Shown here: positions 36,680 through 46,721 of the stretch, in pieces
How positions within the stretch are numbered: position 1 is the stretch's first letter
Layout: each line of letters begins with the position of its first letter
Source of the DNA: Gordionus sp. m RMFG-2023
Lineage: Eukaryota > Nematomorpha > Gordioida > Chordodea > Parachordodidae
Assembly (NCBI RefSeq): GCF_954871325.1
Contig: NC_088776.1
Span: 63,388,954 to 63,452,953, forward strand
DNA: 64,000 nt
Reading direction: 5' to 3'
Notes under the pieces: model-generated
Seen by the model: the letters and a program-made list of their open reading frames with translations, nothing else
Told to the model about the DNA's origin: nothing
The model's database searches: none
Made by a program: the position numbers and the translations under genes

Positions 36680-39600
36680 CTAAACTAACATTGTTGTTAT
36701 AAATTTTAATTTAAAATCAAAAATTTCTTTATCAGTCATAATATTAAATTGAGCTTGATATGATTTGAAAAAACCCATAATATTATGGGGATCATCTCCT
36801 TGGGATGTATGTTTGGCAGCAAAACCTATTTTAAAAATTAATGATTATTAAATATATAAATGTACCCCTAAATATCTCCATTTTTTCATCTTCATACTTC
36901 TTAGATTTTTTAGCTTTAGATTTAGGAGTATCTAAATTCTTCCTCTTTGAGCTACATGGATTAATATTTTCTTTATTAAAAGAATTGTCTAACTATAATT
37001 AAATTAATAATATATACATAATATTAATTTAACCTCTAAAATTTCTTTCTCATATATATCAGTAGGATTAACAATATCAGTTAAAAGATCATGTGTATTT
37101 AACTCGTAATCCTAATATATAGTTCATTATATACATTTCATGTTATAATACCTGTGATAATGTTTGTACATTCACCACATCTTGGATATTTTGTTCATAA
37201 TCCTAAAATATTGTTATTATATAATTATAATTTCATGTTATAATCAGGGTTGCCAGGTCAAAATTTCCAATTGTGGGAGAAATTCGGTATTTTGTGGGAG
37301 TAATATAAAAATTGTGGGAGAAATATGAAAATTGCTAAAAAAAAAATTCCTGCGGCCGGGATTTAGAATTGACTTAGTTATCCGCTTATTATTTTTTATA
37401 AATATAAAATCGAATCTATTTTCCAAAATAAAATAGGTAATTATTTTTCAAAATAAAATAGCCAACTATTTTTCAAAATAAAATAGGTAACTATTTTCCA
37501 AAATAAAATACGCAACTATTTTTTAAAATAGGTAATTATAGTACGACACAAAATTTCTTAAATACTATCTTTATTATTAAAATAACATATTGATTTATTA
37601 TAATATATTAATTTTGTTTAAAAATAATAAGCAACGATCTTTTTTAAATACAAAAGAATGTAAACAAGATAAAATTTTATGAAAAAATTGTAATTTTACA
37701 ATGTAAAAAAATATATTTTATGCTAATGTATAAATAAGATTTTATAAAAAAACAAACAATTTTAAATTTACAATGTAAAAAATAATTATAATAAGTGCGG
37801 GGAAGTTGTTCTACAGTATTTAGTTAATACAATGGGGGAAGGGAATATGATATTTTGAGGCATCAAAAATCTTCAAATCATAAATCAGTACAGGGCAGTC
37901 TATCAACATCTATTGCAAAACAAAAATATTCTTCAAAAATAAGAAATAATACAGATGCAACTACAGTTGCGGAAATGGTAAATACCTATCATGCAGTACA
38001 ACATTCAGAGAGCTACTTAACATCACAATGTTGGTAGAATCTTTCCCCATAATATTTAACGACTAATATAAATGAAAAGTATACTTTGTAGAACACAAAT
38101 GAGCAAGGCTATCATCAATGTTTTAGGATATAAATCCAGAAGGTCAATTCTTGACGATTTGAAAAATGTGCAAACATATGCAATTCTAACAGATGCATCT
38201 AATAAGGAGATATCAAAACATTTCCCTTGATCCTCCCCTATTTCAACAAAATTAATTTCATTCAATAAAACTATTTAAAAAAATTTCTCCAGATATGAAA
38301 TATCCAAAGACATAGCTAACCATATATAATGTTAAATATGGCAGATTTGGCATTACCAATGTATTGCATGGCAGCTTTCTGGTCTGATAATTCCTCAATG
38401 AATTTGGCAAAAACCAGAGTGTATTTACAAGAATTGAGTCAGCATAATGTTGGTTGACAGGTTCCTCCTAATACGCGCCATCGTAGAATTTTAAAATTTT
38501 ACAAACCTTTAAAAAATAAATAGATTATAAAAGCTGTCCTAATATTTTGAAAAAAATTTTCAAAAATAAATGGCAGAAGTATATTTAGGAATTTTACATA
38601 TAGGAAATCTACTATATGCTGTTAATATGCAGTTGCAATCAGAAGAATATAATTTAATAAAAGTTCACTAAATTATGCTGCAGAAATACCAAAGTAAGAT
38701 TATTATTACTATTATCGGATAATTATTAATAAGATTTAATATGATGTCATGTTTGAGGAGATTATAATGCTTCTTTATTTTTATGATTTGCCAAAATATT
38801 CAAAATATTAATTTTACAATGTAAAAAATAAATTTATTTGATTTTATGCAAATGTATAAATAAGATTTTATAAAATATAGAAAGTCAAGTTATAGTTAAT
38901 TATATTTTATTTGCGATTTAAATAATGGAACTAAACGTTTACTGTCGTTATTAAGATATTTATAAAATTCCTGGCATGACATTTTATAATTTTGTTTAAC
39001 CATTAACTCGGCCTCTAATGTTGTTAAAGCAATTCGATTTCTCTCCTTTCTCCAGGCAGTCCTCATCAGGCTAAAAATGCGCTCCGATGAGGCATTAGAA
39101 TGAGGTAAGGAGAAAACATACTCGCAAATTTTTTCCAAGCATGGGGATTTATCGTTATTACGAAAAAATTCCACACATTTCTCCTCTGCTTTTAGACCAT
39201 CTAACTTTAAGTATTCTGGCGAATCATAAAAAATGGAAAAAATTACAATCTCTTCAAACAAGGCTTCAATGTCTATCGGTAATTTTAATATATTTATTAA
39301 ATTACAAAAACCATCAAATGATGGTTTCTGTTCCAAGGTCATAATATTTATACACTTGTAAATAGAGTTATTAAAATCAAATCTTGATTGTAAATATTCC
39401 AAAATTGTCTTAATAAAAATATTTGCTTCATTTAAAAATACGTTAATTATAATAATATTTGAACATTTTAATATAATATTTTTAGCAATAGCGCCATAAA
39501 ATTTATTATCTATTTTTAACTGTAGAGATGAACAGAGTTGTAGCATGATTTTATGAATTTTTATCAATAAAAAATCTGATTGCAACCAGTGACCCCTACA

Positions 39601-42600
39601 CTTTTTGAGGGATAGAAGCAGAATACCCCCCTAAAGTACCCCCCCCCCCCATTGTAAATTATTTTTTGACACCAATAAATTTCAAAAATAATTTTTATTG
39701 CATCAATATTTATTATAATATAAATATAATGTAAAAAATATATGCTTTAAAAATATTATTTTTAAATTAATAATTTAGATAAATTAGGGGAAGAGAAAGC
39801 AAAAGAATTTATAATTTCATCAATATTTAATTGTTTAAATAAATTATTTTCCATTGATAAAATGGTTAAATTATTAAGAAATGGATCTTTCATGACACTA
39901 CGAAGTCTTGTTTTAATTAGTTTAATTTTACTCATGACCCTTTCGGCAGTACATGATGTAGTAAGAATAGTTAATAAATATTTATATAAAATTGTTAAAT
40001 TTGGGAAAGCAGAAAAATTTATAAGCAGACGATAAGGTAAAATAAATGAATAGTTTCTCCAGTCTTAATCATTCATCTCAAAATTATTATCATCATCAGA
40101 AGAAGCTAAATAATGTATTAGTAAAAATATTTTAATTAAATAAATTTACAATTCTCAGAATCTGACAAATCTTCTTTAACCTCTAGGTCACGAGTAATAA
40201 TTACGTCCCCCGTTTTAGCCATTTTATAAATATTTCTAAACATCAACATTTCCTCAAAAACTTGACTTGTATTTAATTGATAAAATTCACAGATATCCTT
40301 GATATCATCTTTAACAATTGCCTTTTCCGCCATTCCCTTTGGGGTAAAAAATGATGTTTGACTCAAAAATTTTATCGATTCATCGTTAAATCTTTCACTA
40401 AACTGCATAATAATTAAATCAAGTGCAGCATAAAACACACTGATTTTAAAGCTAAAATAAAATATTATATTTAATGATGAAAGTATATATATACCTCTCC
40501 TTTTTGGATTGTAATGTTTGAAGTCTTGAACTTTCAAAATCAAAAGGTAAATTTCTCTTCTTCATAAAATCTTGGGCCTTTGAAAAGACATCCAAAAATT
40601 CAGTGTTATTATCTATTTTAGGATTATAAAATAATAAAAGATAATAATTTAAATTATACTTCTCATATTAATCAGGCAATCTTTTGCCAATTGAATTTGA
40701 TTTATTGCAAACCCTATATCCTTCGAAATGGTTTGCAATTTTGTACAAGCCAAGCTAGTTATCAACAATATTTTATCCAAAACACATAGTGATAAAATAA
40801 AATCAAATTTTTCTATTCTATAGACTATAGCACTAGCCATAGTGGAAGTGGCAGGATCTTCAGAATCCTTTAAATTTGCCAAAGCTGCCCTCAAAGCATC
40901 ATAAAGTAGGAAAAAATTTACAATCGCCTTATATGATGTTAGCCAGCTTCTATAAATATAAAATAAACATTATATATCGAAACAATTAAGATAATATTAC
41001 CGAGTGGTATTCTTGATGCGTAAAAATCTATGTGATTTTGTCAGTAAATCACTCTGACATGTTTTGAGCACTTCATATCTTTTAACACCATTAAAATATA
41101 CGTAAATTTCGTCTAATATTCCCAAGACATTTGGCAGCTCTTTTACTGATTGGCATAATTGAACAACTATTAAATTTAATCGATGACAATAGCACCAAAT
41201 AAAAGCTGCCTTTGGCGCCTCCGCTCTAATCAAAGCCTGCACTCCATTAATTCTTCCACTCATGTTTGAGGCGCCATCATAGCTTTGCCCCACTAGGAAT
41301 TCGAGGGGTAGATTCATGGAGCCAGGCTTGGATATTATATTCTCTTTAATATCGAGGCCCGTTGTATTTCCCGTACAATAAATGTCTATCAGCCTTTCAA
41401 CGGGCTTAGGTGTCTCGCTATTTTCAACATATCTCACTATCAAAGCTATTGCTTCTGATTTCGATACATCATATGTGCCATCAACTATAATTGAATAGCA
41501 CCTGTTGAATTCAATCTCCTTTTGAATTTTTTTTATAACCATATTTTTCATGGTTTCAATAAGAATATTTATGTTATTATATGATAACAGATTTGAATAT
41601 AATTTAGATTTTAATCCCTTAATTTTTTTCTCACTTCTTATTTAATAAAAAAAATTATTTTGCTATTTGTCCAATTTTGAGAAATATTCTTAAAAGCCAC
41701 TATTTCAAAGCTTTTCTTTATATCGTGAAAATTAAGCCCACCATGTCTTTTTCTAATATGATCTGTCCATTTATCATCTCTTATATTATGATATGTACAA
41801 TTTTTAATCAAGCATTTATATTTTTTTTGGTTAATATTTTTGGGCATATTTTGACAATGATCTAAAAATTATAAATGATTATATATAAGATTTAATATTT
41901 AAATTTTTACTATTCCCTTTGATAAAATTTTAATTTTGCGCCAAATCTTGAAAGTGGAAAAATAATTTTATGATAAGAAATATCGGATAACAAACTAATT
42001 TGCTAAACATCGATCATAAAAATTTTTAAAATAAAAAATTAAAAAATTTTTTTTAAAATTTAAAAAAAAAAAATAAAAAATTTAAAAAAAAAAAAGTACC
42101 CCCATAGAAATTTATAGAAGCAGTTGCTTCGGACCCCCCCCCCGTTGTAGGGGTCACTGATTGCAACTGAATATTAACTACATGAAGTAGATTTCCTACA
42201 TGTGAAACTAATCCCAAATATGCTTCTGACATTTCATCCTCGAAAATTTTTTTTAGCAAAATAGAACATTTTATTACTTATATCTGTTTGGATATGGGAT
42301 ATAATATCCACTTCTAAAAGTTCTATTCTTCTAACACAAAAATTTTGAAAATGTTGAGTGGAGCACTGCAATTCTATATAACGATATAAAATATATTTAT
42401 AATAATTATACATACTGTTCTAACTTCTATTCTTTCTAACACAAAAATTTTGAAACTGTCGAGTGGAGAATTGGAGAATTTTATAAAAAATATATTTTAG
42501 AGCGGAAAAATAAAATAAAAGAACTAGACATATTTTTCGAATAAATATTTAAAATTTATTTTAAAAATATATAAATAATCAAATACTGTCTCTCAAAATT

Positions 42601-43108
42601 ATTATTTATATATTAAAAACATTAAAATGCTAAAAAAAAATTGTGGGAGAAATTAAAAAATTGTGGGAGCTTTTTGTGGGAGATTTCTAATTGTGGGAGT
42701 TTTGTGGGTATGAGATGTATGTGGGTAAACTAAAAAATTGTGGGAGACTCCCACTGATGGGGGGAGACATGGCAACCCTGGTTATAATACATGTGAAGAT
42801 ATTTGATCCAAACTAAAACTTGCCTCTGCATTCTTACAAATATCTTCCACATTTTCTTTTAGCCAAAAATAATCTTCTATAAATTTCAAGTGCCTACTGC
42901 TTATCATAGCAGCACCAGAACCTATATAAAATTAAATTATAATATATTTAATAATATCATACCTGATTTTTTTGAAAGGGAATAAAATTTATTAAATTTT
43001 GACTTTATAGCTGTGAACTTTTTTTTATTTGCTCATAGTTTAATTCATATATCTTCCCTATCTCTTCCCATTTTATTTTACTTGCTGCATCGCCATCTTT
43101 TCGCACAA
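36680..43108 (-). CDS. Harbinger accessory gene (MADF/Myb-like DNA-binding protein), multi-exon, hosting a hAT in an intron
   Basis: Minus-strand exons that join in phase: about 43108-42963, 42921-42791, 37202-37152, 37111-37034, 36992-36866, 36825-36680 (stop). The first exon reads DGDAASKIKWEEIGKIYELN then ...KSKFNKFYSLSKKS. The second reads SGAAMISSRHLKFIEDYFWL then KENVEDICKNAEASFSLDQ. The tail is Lys-rich (SKRKNLDTPKSKAKKSKK) and ends DDPHNIMGFFKSYQAQFN...; this layout fits the MADF/SANT-type protein of Harbinger elements, which helps import or target the transposase. The exons at 37202-37152 and 37111-37034 both begin DYE.N and share flanking intron sequence, so one arose by duplication. 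One flaw: an 8-A run in the first exon puts the following codons one base out of frame. The 5.5-kb hAT lies 10 bp inside the intron after 42791 and leaves coding intact. Confidence 0.55.
37418..37530. repeat. Tandem 26-27 bp repeat, four copies
   Basis: Units of the form ttttccaaaataaaatagg/c(t)aactat follow one another inside the left subterminal region of the outer hAT. Confidence 0.7.
37855..38690 (+). pseudogene. Decayed hAT transposase, N-terminal half, plus strand, inside the outer hAT
   Basis: Opens with RHQKSSNHKSVQGSLSTSIA and ...VAEMVNTYHAVQHSESYLTS, the BED-finger tail and YH...SYxS motif of hAT transposases. It then hops frames through RTQMSKAIINVLGYKS and LTDASNKEISKHFP, and later MAEVYLGILHIGNLLYAVNM and QLQSEEYNLIKVH. 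The last segment parallels the minus-strand transposase (HVGNLLHVVNIQLQSDFLLIKIH). So the outer hAT carries two related transposase fragments facing each other. Short direct repeats (ttttacaatgtaaaaaa...taaataagattttataaaa) at about 37690 and 38813 bracket this fragment. Confidence 0.5.
39587..42159. mobile_element. Inner hAT transposon (2.57 kb) with perfect ends and 8-bp target duplication
   Basis: Perfect 14-bp inverted ends CAGTGACCCCTACA / TGTAGGGGTCACTG, flanked by attgcaac on each side (39579-39586 and 42160-42167). Both ends are followed inward by a C run (39639-39650; 42134-42143). It contains one transposase gene on the minus strand. Inserted within the transposase frame of the outer hAT, it is the youngest of the three nested elements. 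Confidence 0.95.
39762..41847 (-). CDS. hAT transposase of the DUF4371/ZMYM type, apparently intact with short introns
   Basis: Coding blocks on the minus strand: 41847-41638 (zinc finger CLIKNC...HIRKRH); 41551 to about 41000 (CYSIIVDGTYDVSKSEAIAL..., VGQSYDGASNMSGRINGVQA, CYCHRLNLIVVQLC, ending NTTR); about 40950-40655 (WLTSYKAIVNFFLLYDALRA..., an in-phase continuation of NTTR giving the TRW motif); about 40560-40136 (VSVFYAALDLIIMQFSERFN-like start, then ICEFYQ...); and about 40085-39762 (FPNLTILYKYLL, TTSCTAERVMSKIKLIKTRL, then NSFAFSSPNLS). The last is the hAT dimerisation region with the conserved TxxxERxxSxxKxIKxxLR pattern. Gaps of about 45-100 bp between blocks have GT-AG ends where checked. 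No internal stop was found in the exons as read. The first junction (41638-41551) is the least certain. Confidence 0.75.
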
Positions 43109-43311
43109 ATTACAAAAGTTTAAAGAAAAAAAGATTAAAGTTTTACGAATCGTAAAATTTGTAAGAATCGTGTAGTATGCGCAAAATCGAAAAAATCATT
43201 TAGGCCAACATTTTAATTTTCCGTTTAAAATGGCTTATATTTTTTTTCGTTAAACTCGCGCAAATTGCGCGAGATTATTTTTATGCAATTTTTGATATTT
43301 AGGACATAGCC

Positions 43312-44026
43312 TTATGTAAAAAAAAAGGTTAAAAAAAAAACCACCCGGAAAATAAACCAGTGGAAAAAACTAAAAAACATTTTTTTTCAATTTATTTATA
43401 TATTTTTCTTCCCATTTTTGTTTTAACATTTTTAAAATCTTTATTTTTTTCTGATGTTTCCTTCAATTTTTTTTTTCTAAAAAAAAAATATATATTATGA
43501 TTCGAAATAACTCATTTTTAAGATACGGGGAAACGCCAGTTACTATTGAGAGCAAAATAATTCTGGATATTTAAATTATTTCCATTTCTAAAATCATAAA
43601 AACTGAACCGGTTATACTTTTTACTCCTTCAAAAAATTATTATATAGGTTCGGTTACGGTTCGGTTACGGTTCGGATATTTATAACGGTTTAACTGTTTA
43701 CTCCGGGTCCCGGATTTCTATAAATCGGTAAAAACTTGAAAAAAAATTTTTTTTTTTTAATAAATGCAAATGCCATTCTTATTTTTTTCTATAAGAAAGG
43801 CGCTAATCGGAAGAACGAAATATAAAAAATTGACAACCTATAATAAAGAAAATTTAAGTTTTACAAATCTCTCAAACCAATTACAATAAATATTTAGTTT
43901 TATTTAAATTTTATTTGAAATATTCTCTTGTTATTTTATTACATTTTGTTTTATGTGAAAAGTGCTTGTAAACAATTTTATTATGAATATATATATATAC
44001 TTGCGATGGTGAATGATGATACTCAG
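43312..44026. other. AT-rich spacer with a GGTTCGGTTAC repeat patch
   Basis: At 43640-43735 short repeats (ggttcggttacggttcgg) and a gtcccggatttctataaatcggta segment resemble a patch at 61615-61800 in the M13 gene. No gene. Confidence 0.5.
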
Positions 44027-44027
44027 T

Positions 44028-44159
44028 GTTGTTAAACGGCTCGGTTTGAGCTGATTTTTTAAAAACCGGTAACTCGATATTTAAGCCGGAAAAATTTTAT
44101 GCAAAACTGAAGATTTTGGTCATTGATAGCACGAAGGTTTATACATCGATTAGCGAAGT
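44028..44159. mobile_element. MITE fragment, AGTGTTGTTAAACGG family, copy 2
   Basis: Begins CAGTGTTGTTAAACGGCTCGG, with tatttaagccggaaaaatttt and ctgaagattttggtcattgat. The last is the reverse complement of a stretch near 56735 in copy 3. The other end is missing and the fragment abuts the right repeat array. Confidence 0.6.
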
Positions 44160-45296
44160 CTCGAAGCTTAGTTTGCTCATAACTCACTAGACGTTAATTC
44201 TGCTGATATGCCGCTAAAAGACTCTTAATGTTCAATCAAAGGGCTATACATTGGCATATGTATCGCTAATTGCACCTCACTTTTTATAGATAATTCCACC
44301 TATTTCCGCTTCTCAAATAAATGAATATAACTCGCTTGTGGTTAATGATACGGATATCCCGTTTGAGAATATTAAAGCACAAATTGAATACTAAATAATT
44401 GCCAAGTTTCGAAAGTTCTGCTGATATGCCGTTTAAAGACTCTTAATTTTCAATTAAAGGGCTACACATTGGCATATGTATCGCTAATTGCACCTCACAT
44501 TTAGAAGAATTCCGCTTATTTCCGCTTCTCAAATAATCGAATACTAAATAATTGCCAAGTTTCGAAAATTATTCTTATTTATTTTCGGTTTTGGCAAAGT
44601 GCCAACACTTTATTATTTTGCTCATAACTCACTAGCCGTTAATTCTGCTGATATGCCGTTAAAAGCCTCTTCATGTTCAATCAAAGGGCTACATATTGGC
44701 ATATGTATCGCTAATTGCACCTCACTTTTTATAGATAATTCCACCTATTTCCGCTTCTCAAATAAATGAATATAACTCGCTTGCGGTTAATGATACGGAT
44801 ATCCCGTTTGAGAATATTAAAGCACAAATTGAAAACTAATTAATTGCCAAGTTTCAAAAAAGGATCTCTTTTACGGTTTTGGCAAAGTGCTAACACTTTT
44901 AACTCACGAGCGGTTAATTCTGCTGATGTCCGGATAGAAGTGCAATTAAGACTCTAAATAATGGCGTAATTTTTGTTAATTGCACCTCAAGTCGTTCTGC
45001 CAACTTCACGTTTTTTAAATAGGTATAGCTCGGTTACGGTTAGTGATACGGATATCCGGGTTTGAGAATATTAAAGAGTAAATCAAATACTACATTATTG
45101 CCAAGTTTCAAAAAAGGATCTCTTTTATATTCGGTTTTGGCAAAGTGTCAACACTTTCTTATTTTGCTCATAACTCACGAACGGTTCATTCTGCCGATGT
45201 CCGGATAGAAGTGCAATTAAAGCTCTAAATAATGACATCAATTTTGTCAATTGTACCTCAAGTCGTTCTGCCAACTTCACGGAGCTGTTTTTCATT
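44160..45296 (-). repeat. Right array of related repeat units (foldback-like arm, - orientation)
   Basis: Reverse complement of the 23355-25035 array: units with ttgctcataactcac, (t)taattctgctgatatgccg, catatgtatcgctaattgcacctca, and further right gtccggatagaagtgcaatta and cctcaagtcgttctgccaacttcac. The outer edge (ccaacttcacggagctg) mirrors the left array's outer edge. About five units; similarity between the arms is high in places (for example 45172-45290 against 23363-23480). Confidence 0.8.
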
Positions 45297-46721
45297 TAAA
45301 ATTTATTTTATTATACCATACAAATAATTTATAGTCATATTTAGAATTAGGATAATACAATTATTGAAAAAAAAACAAATAAAAATGCCCTTTACTCTCA
45401 AAAATATACTTATCAATACAAAATAATCCTTTCTAATAATATTAAATAAATATAATAAACATTAATAGAATTAATTCATCTTTATTTATGCCCATATAAC
45501 ATATAAACATATTAAATCTTCCCCAATCAATCCATATCTTCACTCCAAATCCAAACAAAGAATGTTCTTTTCTAACAACAACCCATGTGATGATTTCGTT
45601 TTCCTCCCATCCACCAGGAAAACTAATTCCCCTGTCAGAAAATAACTGACATTTGATGTATTATATTAAATTTATTTCTTCTTTTTTTCAACAGCTACAA
45701 CAACAATATAATCTAAAAAATAATATGGGCAAAAGAAAAACAATTCTTGAATCCTAGACACTGAATTTTAATAAAGGGGGGAAAGTTTTGGTTCGGGTAA
45801 ATTTCGCGTATTCCAAGGGCTCAGCGTTAGGGCTCTCAGCCCTAATTTATGTTTAAAATATAATAATACGATGACATTGATATAATAGATTAGATCTAAA
45901 TTCCTACAATTTGAACTGCAATGAAAATATTCCTTTGGATCGCTGCTGATAATTTTTCCCACAGTTAAGTGATCGATGAGTAAGGGTGGTGGCAAACAAC
46001 GACCAAAAAAAATAATTTAAAGGAGAAATGTTTGGTATTCTTTTAAGGTTTTCATCTCATTAAAGCCAGCAGTTTTCGTGGATATTTAATCTGGCGAACA
46101 TGTCCATTCCTATAAAATTCCAGCAACCAGAATTTTATAAAATATGTCTCCGGTTATCGTGGAGGGAAAAAAAATAATTCTCAATAATGATAGGAGAAAG
46201 ATAAATTTTTTTTTCAAAGTATGAGGAGAGAGGGGGGGGGGGGTCGGGCGATTAAGAGTTAAAATTAAATATAAGATATTTTTTCCCCAAATCATAAAGC
46301 GCCAAAATATATTTGCAATAAATTTTAACTAAATTTCAAAACGATTTTGATTGGGACATTACAATTTTTTAAATTACGAGAAATCTTGTATTCACCTATG
46401 AGAAGCGGCAAGGGGGGAGGGAATACACGAATCCAGGCTTATTTATTTTTATAATTTAAATAATGTTTTAAATATTGAAAAACTGAAAAATAATTATGAC
46501 AATCATTTCCTTGGGAAAAAAAAATATATTTGCCTTTCACACTTCAAAAAATATCATCTTTAAAATCAAGAAGAAATAAAAATCAAAAAAAATTTATGTA
46601 AACATGGTCATGTTTTAAATAATATTTATTTGTTACAAATACGCCATCTTATGGATAAAAATTTGTATTAATTTTACAATGAAGTAAAAAAAAAATTATT
46701 TATGGAAATAATAACGAATAA
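45297..46721. other. Intergenic, AT-rich, one weak exon-like patch
   Basis: On the minus strand at about 45625-45440 an acceptor-like tctgacag is followed by about 65 open codons (GISFPGGWEENEIITWVVVR...). I do not recognise it and cannot show it is real. A 12-base G run lies at 46232-46243. Nothing else is seen. Confidence 0.3.

Larger units (their letters stand above)
38896..42259 (-). pseudogene. Outer hAT transposase, C-terminal part, split by the inner hAT
   Basis: Two minus-strand pieces, 42259 down to 42168 (FEDEMSEAYLGLVSHVGNLL, HVVNIQLQS) and 39585 down to 38896 (SDFLLIKIHKIMLQLCSSLQ...), are continuous in sequence apart from the 2.57-kb inner hAT and its 8-bp duplication. The second piece ends with the hAT dimerisation region: SLPHSNASSERIFSLMRTAW, then RKERNRIALTTLEAELMVKQ. 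No complete N-terminal or catalytic region was found upstream of 42259, so the gene was partial or decayed even before the inner element landed. Confidence 0.65.
37245..42780. mobile_element. Outer hAT transposon (5.5 kb) with perfect 8-bp target duplication
   Basis: Starts CAGGGTTGCCAGGTC and ends GACATGGCAACCCTG. It is flanked by gttataat on both sides (37237-37244 and 42781-42788). TTGTGGGAG motifs repeat three times near the left end (37270-37325) and at least five times near the right end (42640-42750), all on the plus strand, and may be subterminal transposase-binding sites. A 26-bp tandem (ttccaaaataaaataggtaactatt-like, four copies) lies at 37418-37530. It contains a second hAT (39587-42159), so about 2.96 kb is its own sequence. 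Confidence 0.92.
35880..43311. mobile_element. PIF/Harbinger DNA transposon carrying a nested hAT
   Basis: Ends: left CCGTGTCCTAAATC..., right ...GATATTTAGGACATAGCC (inverted), each next to a TTA trinucleotide (35877-35879 and 43312-43314), the usual Harbinger target duplication. Both ends have subterminal hairpins around gcgaaa/gcgcgag. Two convergent genes are present, as is typical: a transposase on the plus strand (reduced to fragments, 36040-36362) and a MADF/Myb-like accessory gene on the minus strand (36680 to about 43108). Without the 5.5-kb hAT insertion at 37245-42780 the element is about 1.9 kb. Confidence 0.75.
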
